NCBI GenBank assembly: GCA_963921935.1
Contig: OY998175.1
Span: 287,526,246 to 287,590,245, forward strand
DNA: 64,000 nucleotides
DNA from: Galeruca laticollis
Lineage: Eukaryota; Arthropoda; Insecta; Coleoptera; Chrysomelidae
Reading direction: 5' to 3'
The notes under the pieces were generated by a model, which saw only the letters and a list, made by a program, of their open reading frames with translations, made no database searches and was not told the origin of the DNA. Made by a program: the position numbers and the translations under genes. The stretch's first letter is position 1, and the number at the start of each line of letters is the position of its first letter. Shown here one piece after another: positions 45,982 through 58,189 of this stretch.

Positions 45982-46729
45982 TGTACACCATACTCAAACA
46001 GTTCCATTTTAAAATTTATCCATTGGAAAAATAATAATCTGGGTTTTATTTTATGTTATAGCTGTATTCCCTCTACCAGCTATGGGATGGAAGATATTGA
46101 CCCCTTGCATTACGTCTATGCATTTGGTGTAACGGTAACCAAAAATCCAAAATATCCAATAAAGTCAAAAAAATCAATAAACTAAAAAATAGTTAAAAAC
46201 CAAGAAAAAATCAAGAATTCCTAAAAAATCCAAAACTCCAAAAACAGGAATTCATAAAAACAAAAAAAATTTAAACATTCAAACATTTTTTGATATTTTT
46301 TCTCGCTTTGTAAAAAAACATGTGTAAACTTATTATTTCAATAGTAAGCGCATTTTGTTTTCTTTTGTTGACATAAATTTTCAAACATATTTGTGTGTAG
46401 ATTTATTGTTGTTATTTTGTGTGTTTACTGGTAAAACCTCAACCAGACACGAGAAAGGACTTCCACGAGACGGTGGAATTTTAAAGAGCCCTCAAGGAAC
46501 ATTTTAACAATCATAGACTGCCAGGAGCTGCAAAGTAACTTAACTGCCTTATGCGATAGTTTCATAAGAACAGAATGTTTTTAAATGTAGAAATATACAA
46601 ATATGTAATACTTCCAGTAAAGAAATAAAGATGTGTTTTAAGTGGAAATGAAATGTTAGATATATTATTTTAAATGTTGTACAGTCACAAGTGCTGTTTA
46701 GCACTCTTATATGTAATTACATGGCACCT
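45982..46729. other. Non-coding stretch
   Basis: Low-complexity AAAAATCC-like A-rich patch at 46140-46270; otherwise nothing. Confidence 0.4.
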
Positions 46730-46737
46730 TGTATTCA

Positions 46738-46929
46738 CAGAGCTGGGCAGTATTTAACAACTTTTCCTTTAAAAATATTTCAATTACTTTTGTTCTAACA
46801 TTCACAGTAATTATACTCAAATGTTTTCTTTCACAGAAAGTTGCCAAAAATAGTAGTTAACTACTCATTGCTAACACTTTTCTTGATTAAGTGAGTAGCA
46901 GTTATACTCCAGCAGTTTGTCCAGCTCTG
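46738..46929. mobile_element. hAT-type MITE
   Basis: Ends CAGAGCTGGGCA (46738) and complement of CAGAGCTGGACA (ending 46929). Flanks TGTATTCA (46730-46737) and TGTGTTTA (46930-46937) match at 6 of 8 positions, consistent with the 8-bp duplication of hAT elements after decay. 192 bp, non-coding. Confidence 0.65.
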
Positions 46930-47223
46930 TGTGTTTATACGAGTGTAACAATAAATAAATAAATTAATATAAACTTATCGTGAATAATTTTTCACTTTTA
47001 TCTTGATTTAACATCATTTAAAAATCTACTGATACTTCAATCTAGAATGTATGTTACTCAAATTATTTTTTAATTATTGCATTGTTTTTACATTATAGTT
47101 TATTTATTGTGATTCTGTTTGTTAAGAAAAGTACTTTGTGAAAGAAATTATTTGTTGTCTATTTTTATACCAAAATAAATAAACTTTTTATATGATTACT
47201 GTTTTATTTTTTCCAATTTAATT

Positions 47224-47328
47224 AACCATTTATAGTCCATCATTGGATATTTCATTTAATTTGACTCAACATCTAATCATTATCGAGTTAAAATGAACGA
47301 AATGTCAAGTGATGAATTATAAATGGTT
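47224..47328. mobile_element. Short palindromic MITE
   Basis: Arms starting AACCATTTATA and ending TATAAATGGTT, about 45 bp each, with TA at the borders. Probably a Tc1/mariner-type MITE. Confidence 0.6.
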
Positions 47329-48169
47329 ATTTTGAAATTAAATAATTAAAATACAGTAAATTTGAATATACCGCCAAAACCTAAAATTACAGAAATCTTT
47401 TCAACATCACTCAATTGTTTAGTCCACAGGCTCTTTAGATGGCGCCACAATCAGTGTCTCATCTATCTGTGGGTTATCTGTGATTCACTCAACAAGAATT
47501 AGGTCGTCCGACTGGATCCGATTTCATGCGATCAACCACTGTTACTATTTGAATGGGATTTGTCGGACGTTTTCAAACAACTTTTGGGACAGTTATTACT
47601 ATTTATTAGCCACTGCAGATTTTTATTTGAATAGCTAATTTGCGAGGTGAGAGATAGAAAGACATTATAGGATATGAGAGACAGCAGATATAAAATCACA
47701 CACAGACGGTTGATTCTCTTCAAGAGGATGATGTTGATGAAGTTCTCCAAGATAAATGGAAGCTCAAGGGGATTTCGACCCAATCATAAATTTTTTTTCA
47801 GATTTTTAAACATTCAAAATGATCTTATCATCACTTATAAAAGCCCTTCACGTCAAAATTATGTGCTGAAATTATGAATCCAAAATCTACAGTTAGCACA
47901 TCAAAATATCTTCACCTGGTCCAAATTTCGGATATCTGAAACGTATAAATAAGAGAACAGTTCTACCGACGAGCAGTTTCTTAAGATAAAAAGATCTAAA
48001 TTAGAGTTATTTGTCAAAGGTAACAATATTAAGGATGACAGTGATTACCAATTTTTAATAAGGCTTTGAAAAAGGTCACATATCACCGAAAGATGATAAT
48101 CAGAAACAATTTGTAGCGAGTGTTTATTGATGATGATGAGTTTTATCTGAAAGCTGCCCGCACCCCATC
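47329..48169. other. Non-coding stretch
   Basis: No family signal in either strand; short open frames at 47532-47877 look like chance. Confidence 0.35.
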
Positions 48170-48522
48170 TACATTTACAATTGCCTCATCATCATCAGCT
48201 TCTTTAATAGTATCGGATAGATCATCTCAGCAACACAAACTCGTGAATTATCCAAATTACAAACAAGAACAGTTACCAAAAATCCACATAATGATACGTG
48301 TGATAAATGTGATATATTCTCATTGAAATTGCGAAAAGCACTAACGTAGGATCTGAGATCTTCAATACAGAAAGAATATGATGCTCATTTGCAAGATGCA
48401 GGAGAAAGATACAACATGAAAGCTGAGAACAAAATCTGGTCACGAGTTAACAGCACAGAAAAAAGAGTCGTGATAGATTTACAAAAATGTTTACCCTAGA
48501 ACTCTGACAACTACTATAGCCT
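48170..48522 (+). pseudogene. Fragment of a repeat-associated insect protein
   Basis: With frame changes the plus strand reads DKCDIFSLKLRKAL (about 48307-48348), YDAHLQDAGERYNMKAEN (about 48378-48432) and VVIDLQKCLP (about 48469-48498). I recall the pattern C-x2-C ... H-L-x-x-A-E-x-A ... F-D-L-Q-x-x-L-P from numerous insect proteins that occur in repeats; function unknown. A stop near 48351 and another after LP. It ends where the giant inverted structure begins. Confidence 0.4.
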
Positions 48523-49069
48523 GGAACTGGATTTACCGGGTAATCAGTTAAAGGTAGCGAGCGGCCATATCTCATAACATATTGGTCGTATACATTTAGA
48601 AAAAAAATTCATTATAAAAGTCACCAAGAGAAATTGCTGGAAATTATTTTCGAGTTTGTCAAACGTCCGCTAGAGGGCGTAATAACTAACACTAAGTAGA
48701 AAAATGGGATTTTTATAGAATTTTGCCTAATGAAAGTATATCGATGGTATCATTTTCATATTTACTGACTATTCACCTACACTTTTTGACTAAAATGTTT
48801 AGTTCTATCTATCAAAATAAACCGGTGGGGGAGGTTCAATTGTTTTTTAAGCAAACCAAGATGTCTCCCGTTTAACTTCACCGATTTTAACAAATTTGGG
48901 CTCATATGAAAGAGCATAATTTACACTACAAAACGCTCACTTAGTTTTGACGTTTTGAATTTCGGCTTCGCCGCTAGATGGCGTTTACTGAAATGGTAGC
49001 AAATTTTTGAGTTTAAAAAAAAACAAATGTAATGATATATTCATTTTTACATATTTTAAAAGAGGATTA

Positions 49070-50872
49070 CATTTTTCCAAAATTTAATGAAAAAAATTAA
49101 TCATCTACCTTTTTTTGATCCGTTAATATTGAACAAAATATTATTTTATTATATTAAAAAGTGGCACACCACTGCTTTTTATCAAAATTAAAATCATTTT
49201 CGTAATCACTTATTAGTTGCTAATAAAAAGAGCCCCTTGACTTTTTTCCGTTAGACGAACGGTTTTGGATTCAAAAAATAAGATAGGTGTACATACTGTT
49301 TAAACTAACATCGCATTTAAGCGAAGCAGGCCATGATCTATATTAAGAAAGAAAACACCAAATTGTCAATCACACTGACATTCATTTTGACAGTTCCTGC
49401 TATTAATATCTAATTTAATGTTATGTAAAAAGCATTTTTACAACAAATCATGCCTTTTACGAATGAAGAAGCCTTTAATATGTTGAGAATTTATTTTCAA
49501 TGTTTTGAAAATGCGGCGATTGCTGCTAGGCAGTATGCACTGCGTTATCCCCTCCGAAGACGGCATTCGAGAATGGTTTTTCATCGTTTAGCCTTACGTT
49601 TAAGGCAACATGGCCAAGTGCAACCAGTTACAACTTTGAGAAGAAATCGTAGAGTAAGAAGAGAAGATAACATTATAAATGTGTTGGCTTATATTCATGC
49701 AGACTCCCATTTAAGCATAAGAGAGATCTGCAGATATTTAGGAATATCCTATGGCTCAGTGCAAAAAATATTAATGGATTTTAAAATGCATCCGTATCAC
49801 GTCGTGATTCATCAATCCTTAAATGAGACTGACTTTGAACTTAGGCTCGATTACTGCTACTGGCTTAGAGATTTCATTAGGGAAAACCGTCATATTTTGT
49901 CACAAATATTGTGGACAGATGAAGCATACTTTTGCAGTAATGTTAGGCCAAATCTTCATAACATGCATTACTGGTCGGACACTAATCCACACTGGTTACG
50001 TGAAGATTATCAGCAGGGTCGATGGAGCGTCAACGTCTGGTGCGGTGTTATTAATGGTGCTATTATCGGTCCGCACATCTTTAATGGCAATTTAACTGGT
50101 AACATGTATTTTTTATTGAACGATTTACACGGACTCTTAGAAAATGTGCCTTTAGAAGTAAGAAGAAACAACTGGATTCAACAAGACGGATGCCCGAAAT
50201 ATTATTCTCGAAATGTGCAAGATTTATTGAACTAACCGTTGGATTGGTAGAGGCAGTCTATTTTTGTGCCCACCATGGTCCCCCGATTTAACCTGCCTTG
50301 ATTTTTATCTGCGGGGCCGAATAAAAGATTTGGTGTATAAAACTCGACCAACTACTCGAGAAGACATGATAGTCCGGATTCAAAACGCCATAAATAGTAT
50401 ACCAAGAGCGGAAATTCAGGCAGCGGTCAACTTCACCCAGAAAAGATTGGACTAGTGCTTTCAAAATAATGGACAACATTTTGAACATTTACGACAAAAC
50501 TATTAATTTATTTTTAACGTTTATTTTTAAAGTTCTGTGTTCTTGTTTTTAGGGTTATTGCTCCTGCTGTTGTTGGACAGTTTTATTAGGATTTTTTCTC
50601 CAAATATGTAAATTAGTATATTTCGAGATATAATGCGCCCCATGTAAATTTATTTGATTTTTTTAATCCACAATCGTTTGTCTAACGAAAAAAAGTCAAA
50701 AGGTTCCTTTTGTTAGCAACTAATAAGTGATTACGAAAAGGATTTTTATTTTGATAAAAAGCAGTGGTGTGCCATTTTACGAGTATATTGTAATAAAATT
50801 ATATTTAGTTCAATATCAACGGTTCAAAAAAAGGTAGATGATTAATTTTTTCCATTAAATTTTAGTAAAATG
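49070..50872 (+). mobile_element. mariner-like transposon with ~190-bp inverted ends
   Basis: The left end (49070-49262) and right end (50678-50872) are inverted copies, e.g. AATTAATCATCTACCTTTTT and TAATCACTTATTAGTTGCTA on the left against their complements on the right. TA flanks both sides (49068-49069, 50873-50874). The right outer arm at about 56770 lacks the element, so insertion followed formation of the outer inverted repeat. Confidence 0.85.
49450..50455 (+). pseudogene. mariner-like DDD transposase
   Basis: ATG at 49450. An N-terminal helix-turn-helix pair (YFQCFENAAIAARQYALRYP; LSIREICRYLGISYGSVQKI) precedes the catalytic domain: ILWTDEAYFCSN (first D, 49915), WCGVINGAIIGPHIF, WIQQDGCPKYYSRNV (second D, 50180) and, after a frameshift at about 50232, PPWSPDLTCLDFYLRGRIKD (third acidic residue D, 50270-50320). 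The C-terminus ends at 50455. It is an insect Tc1/mariner lineage with WPPRSPDLTPLDFFLWG-type third motif; only the frameshift disables it, so the insertion is relatively young. Expected role: TA-targeted cut-and-paste. Confidence 0.88.
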
Positions 50873-51089
50873 TAAAGTTTCGTTTAGCCTAAATCAGTTA
50901 CATAGAATATCAGTTCATAGGATGATTCTATACAAGAAAGCTAGCACTACATAATTTGATTTTTGCCGCGGAAATTCATCGTTTCTGAGAAAACTCGAAT
51001 TTTTAATTTTTCCACTATTAACTAAAATTCGAAACTTTACGGTGTTTTTAATAGTTTTTTTGTTATAGAATGACGTAAAAACATTCAAT

Positions 51090-53690
51090 ACAACAATTTC
51101 TTATATTTTCATGGGTTTCGGTCAGAAATAAAATCACTTGCTTATAGTGGTTACGTTTCGGTCTATTTTATTTAAACCATTTTAAAACCTTTCTAAAAAT
51201 GTTTTGAAAACACAATACATTTATTGAAATACATATAATTAAAAGATGTTTCTTTAAAACTTACTTTTTGATTATGCCTCCGTAGAGGCTCCTCTACTAC
51301 TGTACAGTAGTATTTCTTAAATAAAAAAAAGACAATTAATGTACACAAAAACAAATAATACAAACAATGAACTATGTTAAAAATGATTAGAATGTTTTTA
51401 CAGAGTGTCCTAATTAAAATAAAATTAGAATTAGAAATCTATTCTTTAATTTTTAATAACTAGGTAAGGTGTAGATATTCGTTTATAATATTAAGTTCGT
51501 ATATATACAACTTAAGTTGTCTATGTCAGTTCTGAAATTGACTGAGTTAGGATTCTTCTTAATATTCATCATTTCTTTTATCAATCTTTTACTATTATTT
51601 TTTTCTGTAGTTATTATTTCTACGTTGTTGAAATTAAAAGAGTGATTTTCATCAAGTGAATGTTTTGATAGTGCAGTACATTCATTGTTATTTTGAACTG
51701 ATTGCTGGTGTTGTTGAATTCTCTTATGTAAATATTGGCTAGTTTGACCTATGTAAGTACCATTGCAGTCAGAGCAATTTATTTTATATATTGAGTTTAT
51801 TGTGTTCTCATTATTTATCAGTAATTTTAATATTAAATGGTGTTAGGCATTTTTGTAATGGTTTATTAATATCGGGAATGTACGGAAGTGAAATATATTT
51901 TGATGGATTACTTTGGCTATTAAATTTTAATTTGTTGTAATAGTTGTCAATTCTCTGTTTAATAATGGGCTCATAAAAATGTTTAGGATAATTATTTAAA
52001 TCAAAGGTATTTTTGATTTTTTAAATATTATTAGGCCTGTGTTTTGGATGTGATAATTGTACCGCTCTATCGGTGAGGCCAGTGACAACACTCTTCTTGT
52101 ATCTTATGGGAGTGTATGAATTATAGTTTAAATATCGTTGAGACCATACCTTTTTTGTGAACCAATTTGTAGATATTCGACCGTTGTTGTCATATTCAAT
52201 ATTCATATCTAAAAAATTAATAGAACGATTTTTGTCCATTTCTATGGTGAATTGAAATTTTTTATTGAAGTTGTTAAAACGTTTTAGAATATTTTCAGTC
52301 TGGTCAATTGGTACACAAAGGATACAGTCGTCGACGTATCTTTTGAAAAAAATTGGTTTTTCTGGTAACTCTGCTAAAACATTAGATTCTATATATTCAA
52401 GTACTAGGTTTGCAATCGGAGCAGAAATTGGAGATCCCATTGCTGTTCCAAAAATTTGTTCATAGAAACAGTCACCAAATTGAAAATAGGTGGAATTCAA
52501 ACACAAATCAACCGCCTCGCAAAATGCATCTAAGTCTAACGGTGTGAAGTTCTTGATTATATTCCATTTATTTTCAATATATTTGATTGCAAGATCCGTA
52601 GGAATGTTTGTGTATAAAGATACAACATCTAGTGAAATTATCCGGTGATTTGGAGGAATGATTTGCTTTTTAATAAAATTGCAAAATTCCCACGAATCTT
52701 TTATATGATATTCTGTTAGTCCAATTACAGGTGATAGTGTATTAGATAAAAATTTTGATAATTTATATGTAGGAGCATTATTGTTACTAACAATTGGTCG
52801 CAGTGGGATACCTTGTTTATGTAATTTGGGTAACCCATATATGAAAGGTGGAAGACCATTATGACAAATTATTTCCGATTTGGTCCTGAAATCTATTAAG
52901 CTACTTTTAAACTATTTATTAGCCAAATTATTGATTTTAACTTGAATAGCATTTGTTGGGTCATTACCAATTTTTTTGTATATTAAATTGTCGCTTAAAA
53001 GATTAGCTATTTTTTTAATATATTCCTCTTTCAACATGAAAACTGTCTTATTACATTTATCCGCATTAAGAATCAGTAAGTTTGAATTGGATTTTAGGAA
53101 ATATTCAGTTTGTTTAATGTAATAATTGATTCTGTTTTTAGTAGTTTTTCTTACTTTATTATATTTGTGTTTATAATTCGTTAATATGTTACAAATTTTG
53201 TTTCTAAGTATATTTTTTTCGTTGTTTTCTAAAAAGTTTATTCCGTTTTCTATATTTGCAATAATTTCATCTATCGGGAAGTAATTGGTACAAATACTAA
53301 ACTTAGGTCTCAAACTGAAAACATATTTAATGTGGGTTGGAATTTTTATTTGTGTTAAAATATGTAAACAGCTTTTGTTATAATTAATATTAAGATTATT
53401 TTTGTGATGTTTTTTCATTAATATCTGTAGTTTATTAATGTGTTTAATTTTAATTTTGTCGAAAATAAAGTCATATCGTTTATTTTGATTTATAAAAAAC
53501 TGTTCATATTGTGAAGAATTATAATTTTGCTTAATGTAATTTTTGGTGGAATGAATTTTGCCTTCCAACTTATTTATATTTGAAAAACAATCACTGATTA
53601 CTAGGTTCAAACATTGTATATAGAATGTGGTAACAATTTTTTTCAGTTTTTGTTTATACATGAAATGACAAATTAAAATTATTTTCCTTA
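51090..53690 (-). mobile_element. Penelope-like element, nearly full length
   Basis: Minus strand ORF from ATG 53661: an N-terminal lysine- and asparagine-rich helical domain of 249 residues, one stop at 52912, then RT: PPFIYGLPKLHKQGIPLRPI (about 52850), SLDVVSLYTNIP (52620), GTAMGSPISAPIANL (52450), RYVDDCILC (catalytic YVDD, 52340). A stop at 52021 precedes NNYPKHFYEP and LPYIPDINKPL, and the GIY-YIG endonuclease (about 51830-51520): INCTDCNGTYIGQTSQYLHKR. The 3' region 51090-51500 ends in a segment shared, inverted, with the other copy. PLEs use this RT-plus-GIY-YIG protein for insertion. Only a few stops break it. Confidence 0.9.
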
Positions 53691-53694
53691 ATCA

Positions 53695-55470
53695 CTAAAA
53701 AGTTGGGAATGATATTTAAATTTCTACACCTCACCAGAAAATGCTTCTTATAAACAAGGTATCCCACTGCGACCAATTGTTAGTAACATTACTGCTCCTA
53801 CATATAAATTATCAAAATTTTTATCTAATACACTATGATCTGTAATTGGACTAACAGAATATCATATAAAAGATTCGTGGGAATTTTGCAATTTTATTAA
53901 AAAACAAATCATTCCACCAAATCACCGGATAATTTCACTAGATGTTGTATCTTTATACACAAACATTCCTACGGATCTTGCAATCAAATTTATCGAAAAT
54001 AAATGGAATATAATCAAGAACTTCACACCGTTAGGCTTAGATGCATTTTGCGAGGCGGTTGATTTGTGTTTGAATTCAACCTATTTTCAATTTGGTGACT
54101 GTTTCTATAAACAAATTTTTGGAACAGCAATGGGATCGCCAATTTCTGCTCCGATTGCAAACCTAGTACTTGAATATATAGAATCTAATGTTTTAGCAGA
54201 GTTACCAGAAAAACCAATTTTTTTCAAAAGATACGTCGACGACTGTATTCTTTGTGTACCAATTGACCAGACTGAAAATATTCTAAAACGTTTTAACAAC
54301 TTCAATAAAAAATTACAATTCACCATAGAAATGGACAAAAATCGTTCTATTAAATTTTTAGATATGAATATAGAATATGACAACAACGGTCGAATATCTA
54401 CAAATTGGTTCACAAAAAAGGTATGGTCTCAACGATATTTAAACTATAATTCATACGCTCTCATAAAATACAAGAGGAGTGTTGTCACTGGCCTCACTGA
54501 TAGAGCGGTACAATTATCACATCCAAAACACAGGCCTAATAATATTTAAAAAATCAAAAATACCTTAGATTTAAATAATTATCCGAAACATTTTTATGAG
54601 CCGATTATTAAACAGAGAATTGACAACTATTACAACAAATTAAAATTTAATAGCCAAAGTAATCCATCAAAATATATTTCACTTCCGTACATTCCCGATA
54701 TTAATAAACCATTACAAAAATGCCTAACACCATTTAATATTAAAATTGCTGATAAATAATAAGAACACAATAAACTCAATATATAAAATAAATTGCACTG
54801 ACTGCAATGGTACTTACATAGGTCAAACTAGCCAATATTTACATAAGAGAATTCAACAACACCAGCAATCAGTTCGAAATAACAATGAATTTACTGCACT
54901 ATCAAAACATTCACTTGATGAAAATCACTCTTTTAATTTCAACAACGTAGAAATAATAACTACAGAAAAAAATAATAGTAAAAGATTGATAAAAGAAATG
55001 ATAAATATTAAGAAGAATCCTAACTCAGTCAATTTCAGAACTGACATAGACAACTTAAGTTGAATATATACGAACTTAATATTATAAACGAATATCTACA
55101 CCTTACCTAGTTATTAAAAATTAAAAAATAGATTTCTAATTTTAATTAGGACACTCTGTAAATACATTCTAATCATTTTTAACATAGTTCATTGTTTGTA
55201 TTATTTGTTTTTGTGTACATTAATTGTCTTTTTTTTTATTTGAGAAATACTACTGTACAGTAGTAGACGAGCCTCTACGGAGGCATTTTAATAAATGTAT
55301 TGTGTTTTCAAAACATTTTTAGAAAGGTTTGAAAATGGTTTAAATAAAATAGACCGAAACGTAACCACTATGAGCAAGTGATTTTATTTCCGACCGAAAC
55401 CCATGAAAATATAAGAAATTGAGTATTTACGGTCATTAAAAATATATACATTCAATACAACGATGTAAAC
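53695..55470 (+). mobile_element. Penelope-like element, 5'-truncated, inverted partner
   Basis: The copy begins inside RT at KQGIPLRPIVSN (about 53752). It has a stop near 53838, then SLDVVSLYTNIP, the 161-residue open segment 54064-54549 with GTAMGSPISAPIANL and YVDDCILC, the same stop after RPNNI (54547) as in the partner, and the GIY-YIG endonuclease ORF 54746-55063 (CTDCNGTYIGQTSQYLHKR). The 3' region to about 55470 is the inverted copy of 51090-51300 (GAGCCTCTACGGAGGCAT). Sharing the same interior stop shows both copies derive from one already defective source or from each other. Confidence 0.9.
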
Positions 55471-55854
55471 TAATTTCTATTCGAAAATGTATTTTTATCA
55501 CAATAATTTTTATTGATTTTTATGGGTTTAGAAGTGCCGAAATGTGATAGGAAGATAAAAACTACATATTTTTGTTTGAATAATAATTTGCTATAACTTT
55601 TCTATATAACTTTTTCCACGGAAATTTATCATAAGGGCGGTGTAATAGAAAATCTTCAATATTTCGAAGTTTTCTATAGTATTCTCAACTTTTTTACATA
55701 CTTTTGGGATCGTGGAGTGAAGTGGGGTGCTGGGTGGGGAATATTATATATGTGTGGTTTTTTTGCATTTATTAGAGATTTTGACATTCTTACTGCGCCT
55801 TATAATTCACAGAAAAACAGATTTGGTTTGAAATATTATTTATTTTTAAAATTA
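55471..55854. other. Non-coding stretch in the right half of the inverted structure
   Basis: No gene; partly similar (ACGGAAATTT) to the left side near 50980. Confidence 0.35.
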
Positions 55855-56330
55855 CCATCTTGTAAATGGATGCAACGAATAAGCTCCATGAATGGATCCA
55901 AGTTATTTTTTTTTGCACTGGCGTCGCCATAAATATTCACAAAGGCGATCTGCGAATTCATCTGGAGGAATATGTTTGCCTTTTAAAAACTTTTTAAAGA
56001 AGAAAAAAAAACGTACCTTATTTCGATTTCGGCAGACAAATGGATGTGTTCTAACCACGTGTTTTTTGCGACAGTTTTGGACGACACTTTGCTGATTTTG
56101 AACAACGGTATATGTCCAGATCTTTTTCTCCATGGTAATAATGGGAAGAAATATCAGGTTTGTTACCATGCCCTTTACATTTGGTTTAACATAAGGGTCG
56201 TTTAGGCAACAAACCATGTAAAAGACCGAATTCATAAGCTTATTGTCGCTAACGAGGAAAAGCCATTTCTACAGCTTGAGTCGACATTTTTGTAAATAAT
56301 ATGAACGAAATGATTTAACTCAACTGAATA
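55855..56330 (-). pseudogene. ISXO2/IS1595-like (Merlin-type) transposase ends, core deleted
   Basis: Minus strand, with frame changes: an N-terminal zinc-ribbon-like region (KRPLC, then ISSHYYHGEKD, YRCSKSAKCRPKLSQKTRG, about 56215-56060) followed almost at once by a C-terminal region KHIPPDEFADRLCEYLWRR (55970-55915) and DPFMELIRCIHLQDG (55890-55855). Zinc ribbon plus the [FL]A[ED]xLWRR ending is what ISXO2-like transposases (eukaryotic Merlin elements) show; the DDE core between them is absent. This would explain the long outer inverted repeats. I am moderately unsure because the fragments are short. Confidence 0.42.
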
Positions 56331-56744
56331 TAGAATATTAAATTCACATATATGTACAATGTATACATACCTTCCTTTTATGCTTTATCAGGATTGTCGT
56401 TTTTATGCTATATTGACAATTTTTTTTAAATTTTCGCATTTATTGACCATAGCGATATCTAGTTGATAAGAATAGATATTATTCATTGATCTGTGTTAAA
56501 GGTCGGGAAGAGGATCACTGCATAGTGGTGAAACAACGCATTTCCGCGAATTTTCATTTTCGTATATATGCTTAAAAATAAGTCTACAACATAAAATAAC
56601 AATAATTTTTCATGTATCTCATTTCGTTACTTGTAAACCGCGCTCAAAAAATTGCAACAGCGCATTTTCCGCGGCAAAATTTATCAGTAATATTACTCCC
56701 TAAGGTATCTAAATGACAAACATTTTTTTTCTCTTTTTTAGCAG
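56331..56744. other. Non-coding stretch
   Basis: No gene; leads into the right outer arm. Confidence 0.35.
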
Positions 56745-58189
56745 ATTTCGGCTAAACGAAACTTGCCCCAAATGTATCCTCTTTCAAAATATGTAAAAAT
56801 GAATATACCATTACATTTCTTTTTTTGAAAAAAACTCAAAATTTGCTACCATTTCAGTTAACATCATCTAGCGGCGAAGGTAAAAAGTCAAAACCAAGTA
56901 AGCGTTTTGTAGTGTAAATTATGCTCTTTCATATGAGCCCAAATTTGTTAAAATCGGTCAAGCAAAACGGGAGAAATATTGGTTTGTTTAAAAAAACAAA
57001 TGAACCTGCCCCACCGCTTTATTTTGATAGACAGAACAAAACATTTTAGTCAAAAAGTGTAGATGAATAGTCAGTTAATATGAAAATAATATCATCGATA
57101 TACTTTCAGTAGGCAAAATTCTATAAAAATCCCATTTTTCCACTTAGTGTTAGTTGTTGCGCCCTCTAGTGGACGTTGGAGAAACTCGAAAATAATTTCC
57201 AGCAATTTCTTTTGGCGACTTTTATCATGAATGTTTTTTTCTAAATCTATACGACCAATATCTTATGAGATATGGCCGCTCGCTACCCTTAATTGATTAT
57301 CTGGTACAACTTGGTGATGCATAACTCAACCCTGAGCTGGCATCGTGTGCATTGAAATGATTTCAAGTTTATTAACCTTCATAAACCCGAGCGGGGTACA
57401 GCTATACCCCAGACATGAATTTTTGGGTATATTTCCTAAAATAGTTTTTTTATTTAATTTCATTCGGACTATGTTTCTTAAATATATATCTAAATTGGTA
57501 TACAAAATCTTGAATAAATTGCTTTTCATTGTAACTAATTATAGAGCGTTTTGTTGCTTGGGGTCCAGCTGCACCCCGATTGGTATGTAGTGACATAAAT
57601 TTTGCCTACGTTAAAAACCAGCCGGGGTACAAATAAACCCCAAATTGTTCAAACGACGGGGATTCCCCGTTTCTTGGCGTCAACGCTCTCGGGGATTCCC
57701 AATTTATTGAATAGCGGCTTTGTGCACGTATTCACCTCAGTATAATTTTAGTGTGTTTAGTCACGTTTGCAGTGCTTGTCGAGTACGCGTTTATAAAAAT
57801 GAGTGAACCACGGAAGTTTCGAAATGAAAATAAGCTAACTGACGAAGAACTATTGGCGATATTAGAAACGGACGATAACGATACTTTTTTTAATGATTTA
57901 GCACTAGAGGATGGTGCAAGTGATATTGAGGAGACTGATATAGTGACTGAAACTGATGAGATAGATGACGTTTTACGAGTTAGTGATAGGGAAAATGAGT
58001 CGACAGATTCTGCAGATGAAGTAGGCCCGTCAGTAAACTTGTATACCGATCATCCAACTAATTTGTCTAAAGATGGTAGTGTGTGGGCAAAGGTTTCATT
58101 TACTACGAAGATCAAGAGGCGAAAATGTAATATTCAAAAGTGTTTTTAAATGAAACTCAAGGTCTCTAGTTAATTCCACAATATAATAC

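Larger units (their letters stand above)
48520..57305. mobile_element. Giant inverted-repeat structure, possibly a Merlin-like transposon with nested insertions
   Basis: Outer arms of about 550 bp: 48520-49069 and 56745-57305 are inverted copies (shared blocks TAGCGAGCGGCCATATCT, CCAGCAATTTC/GAAATTGCTGG, GAGCATAATTTACACTACAAA). Between them lie a mariner element (inserted at the inner end of the left arm), two Penelope copies head to head, and on the right a decayed ISXO2-like transposase (55855-56330). The latter suggests the outer repeats are ends of a Merlin-type element, but an inverted duplication of genomic DNA could also give this layout. Target duplication at the borders is not convincing. 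Confidence 0.6.
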
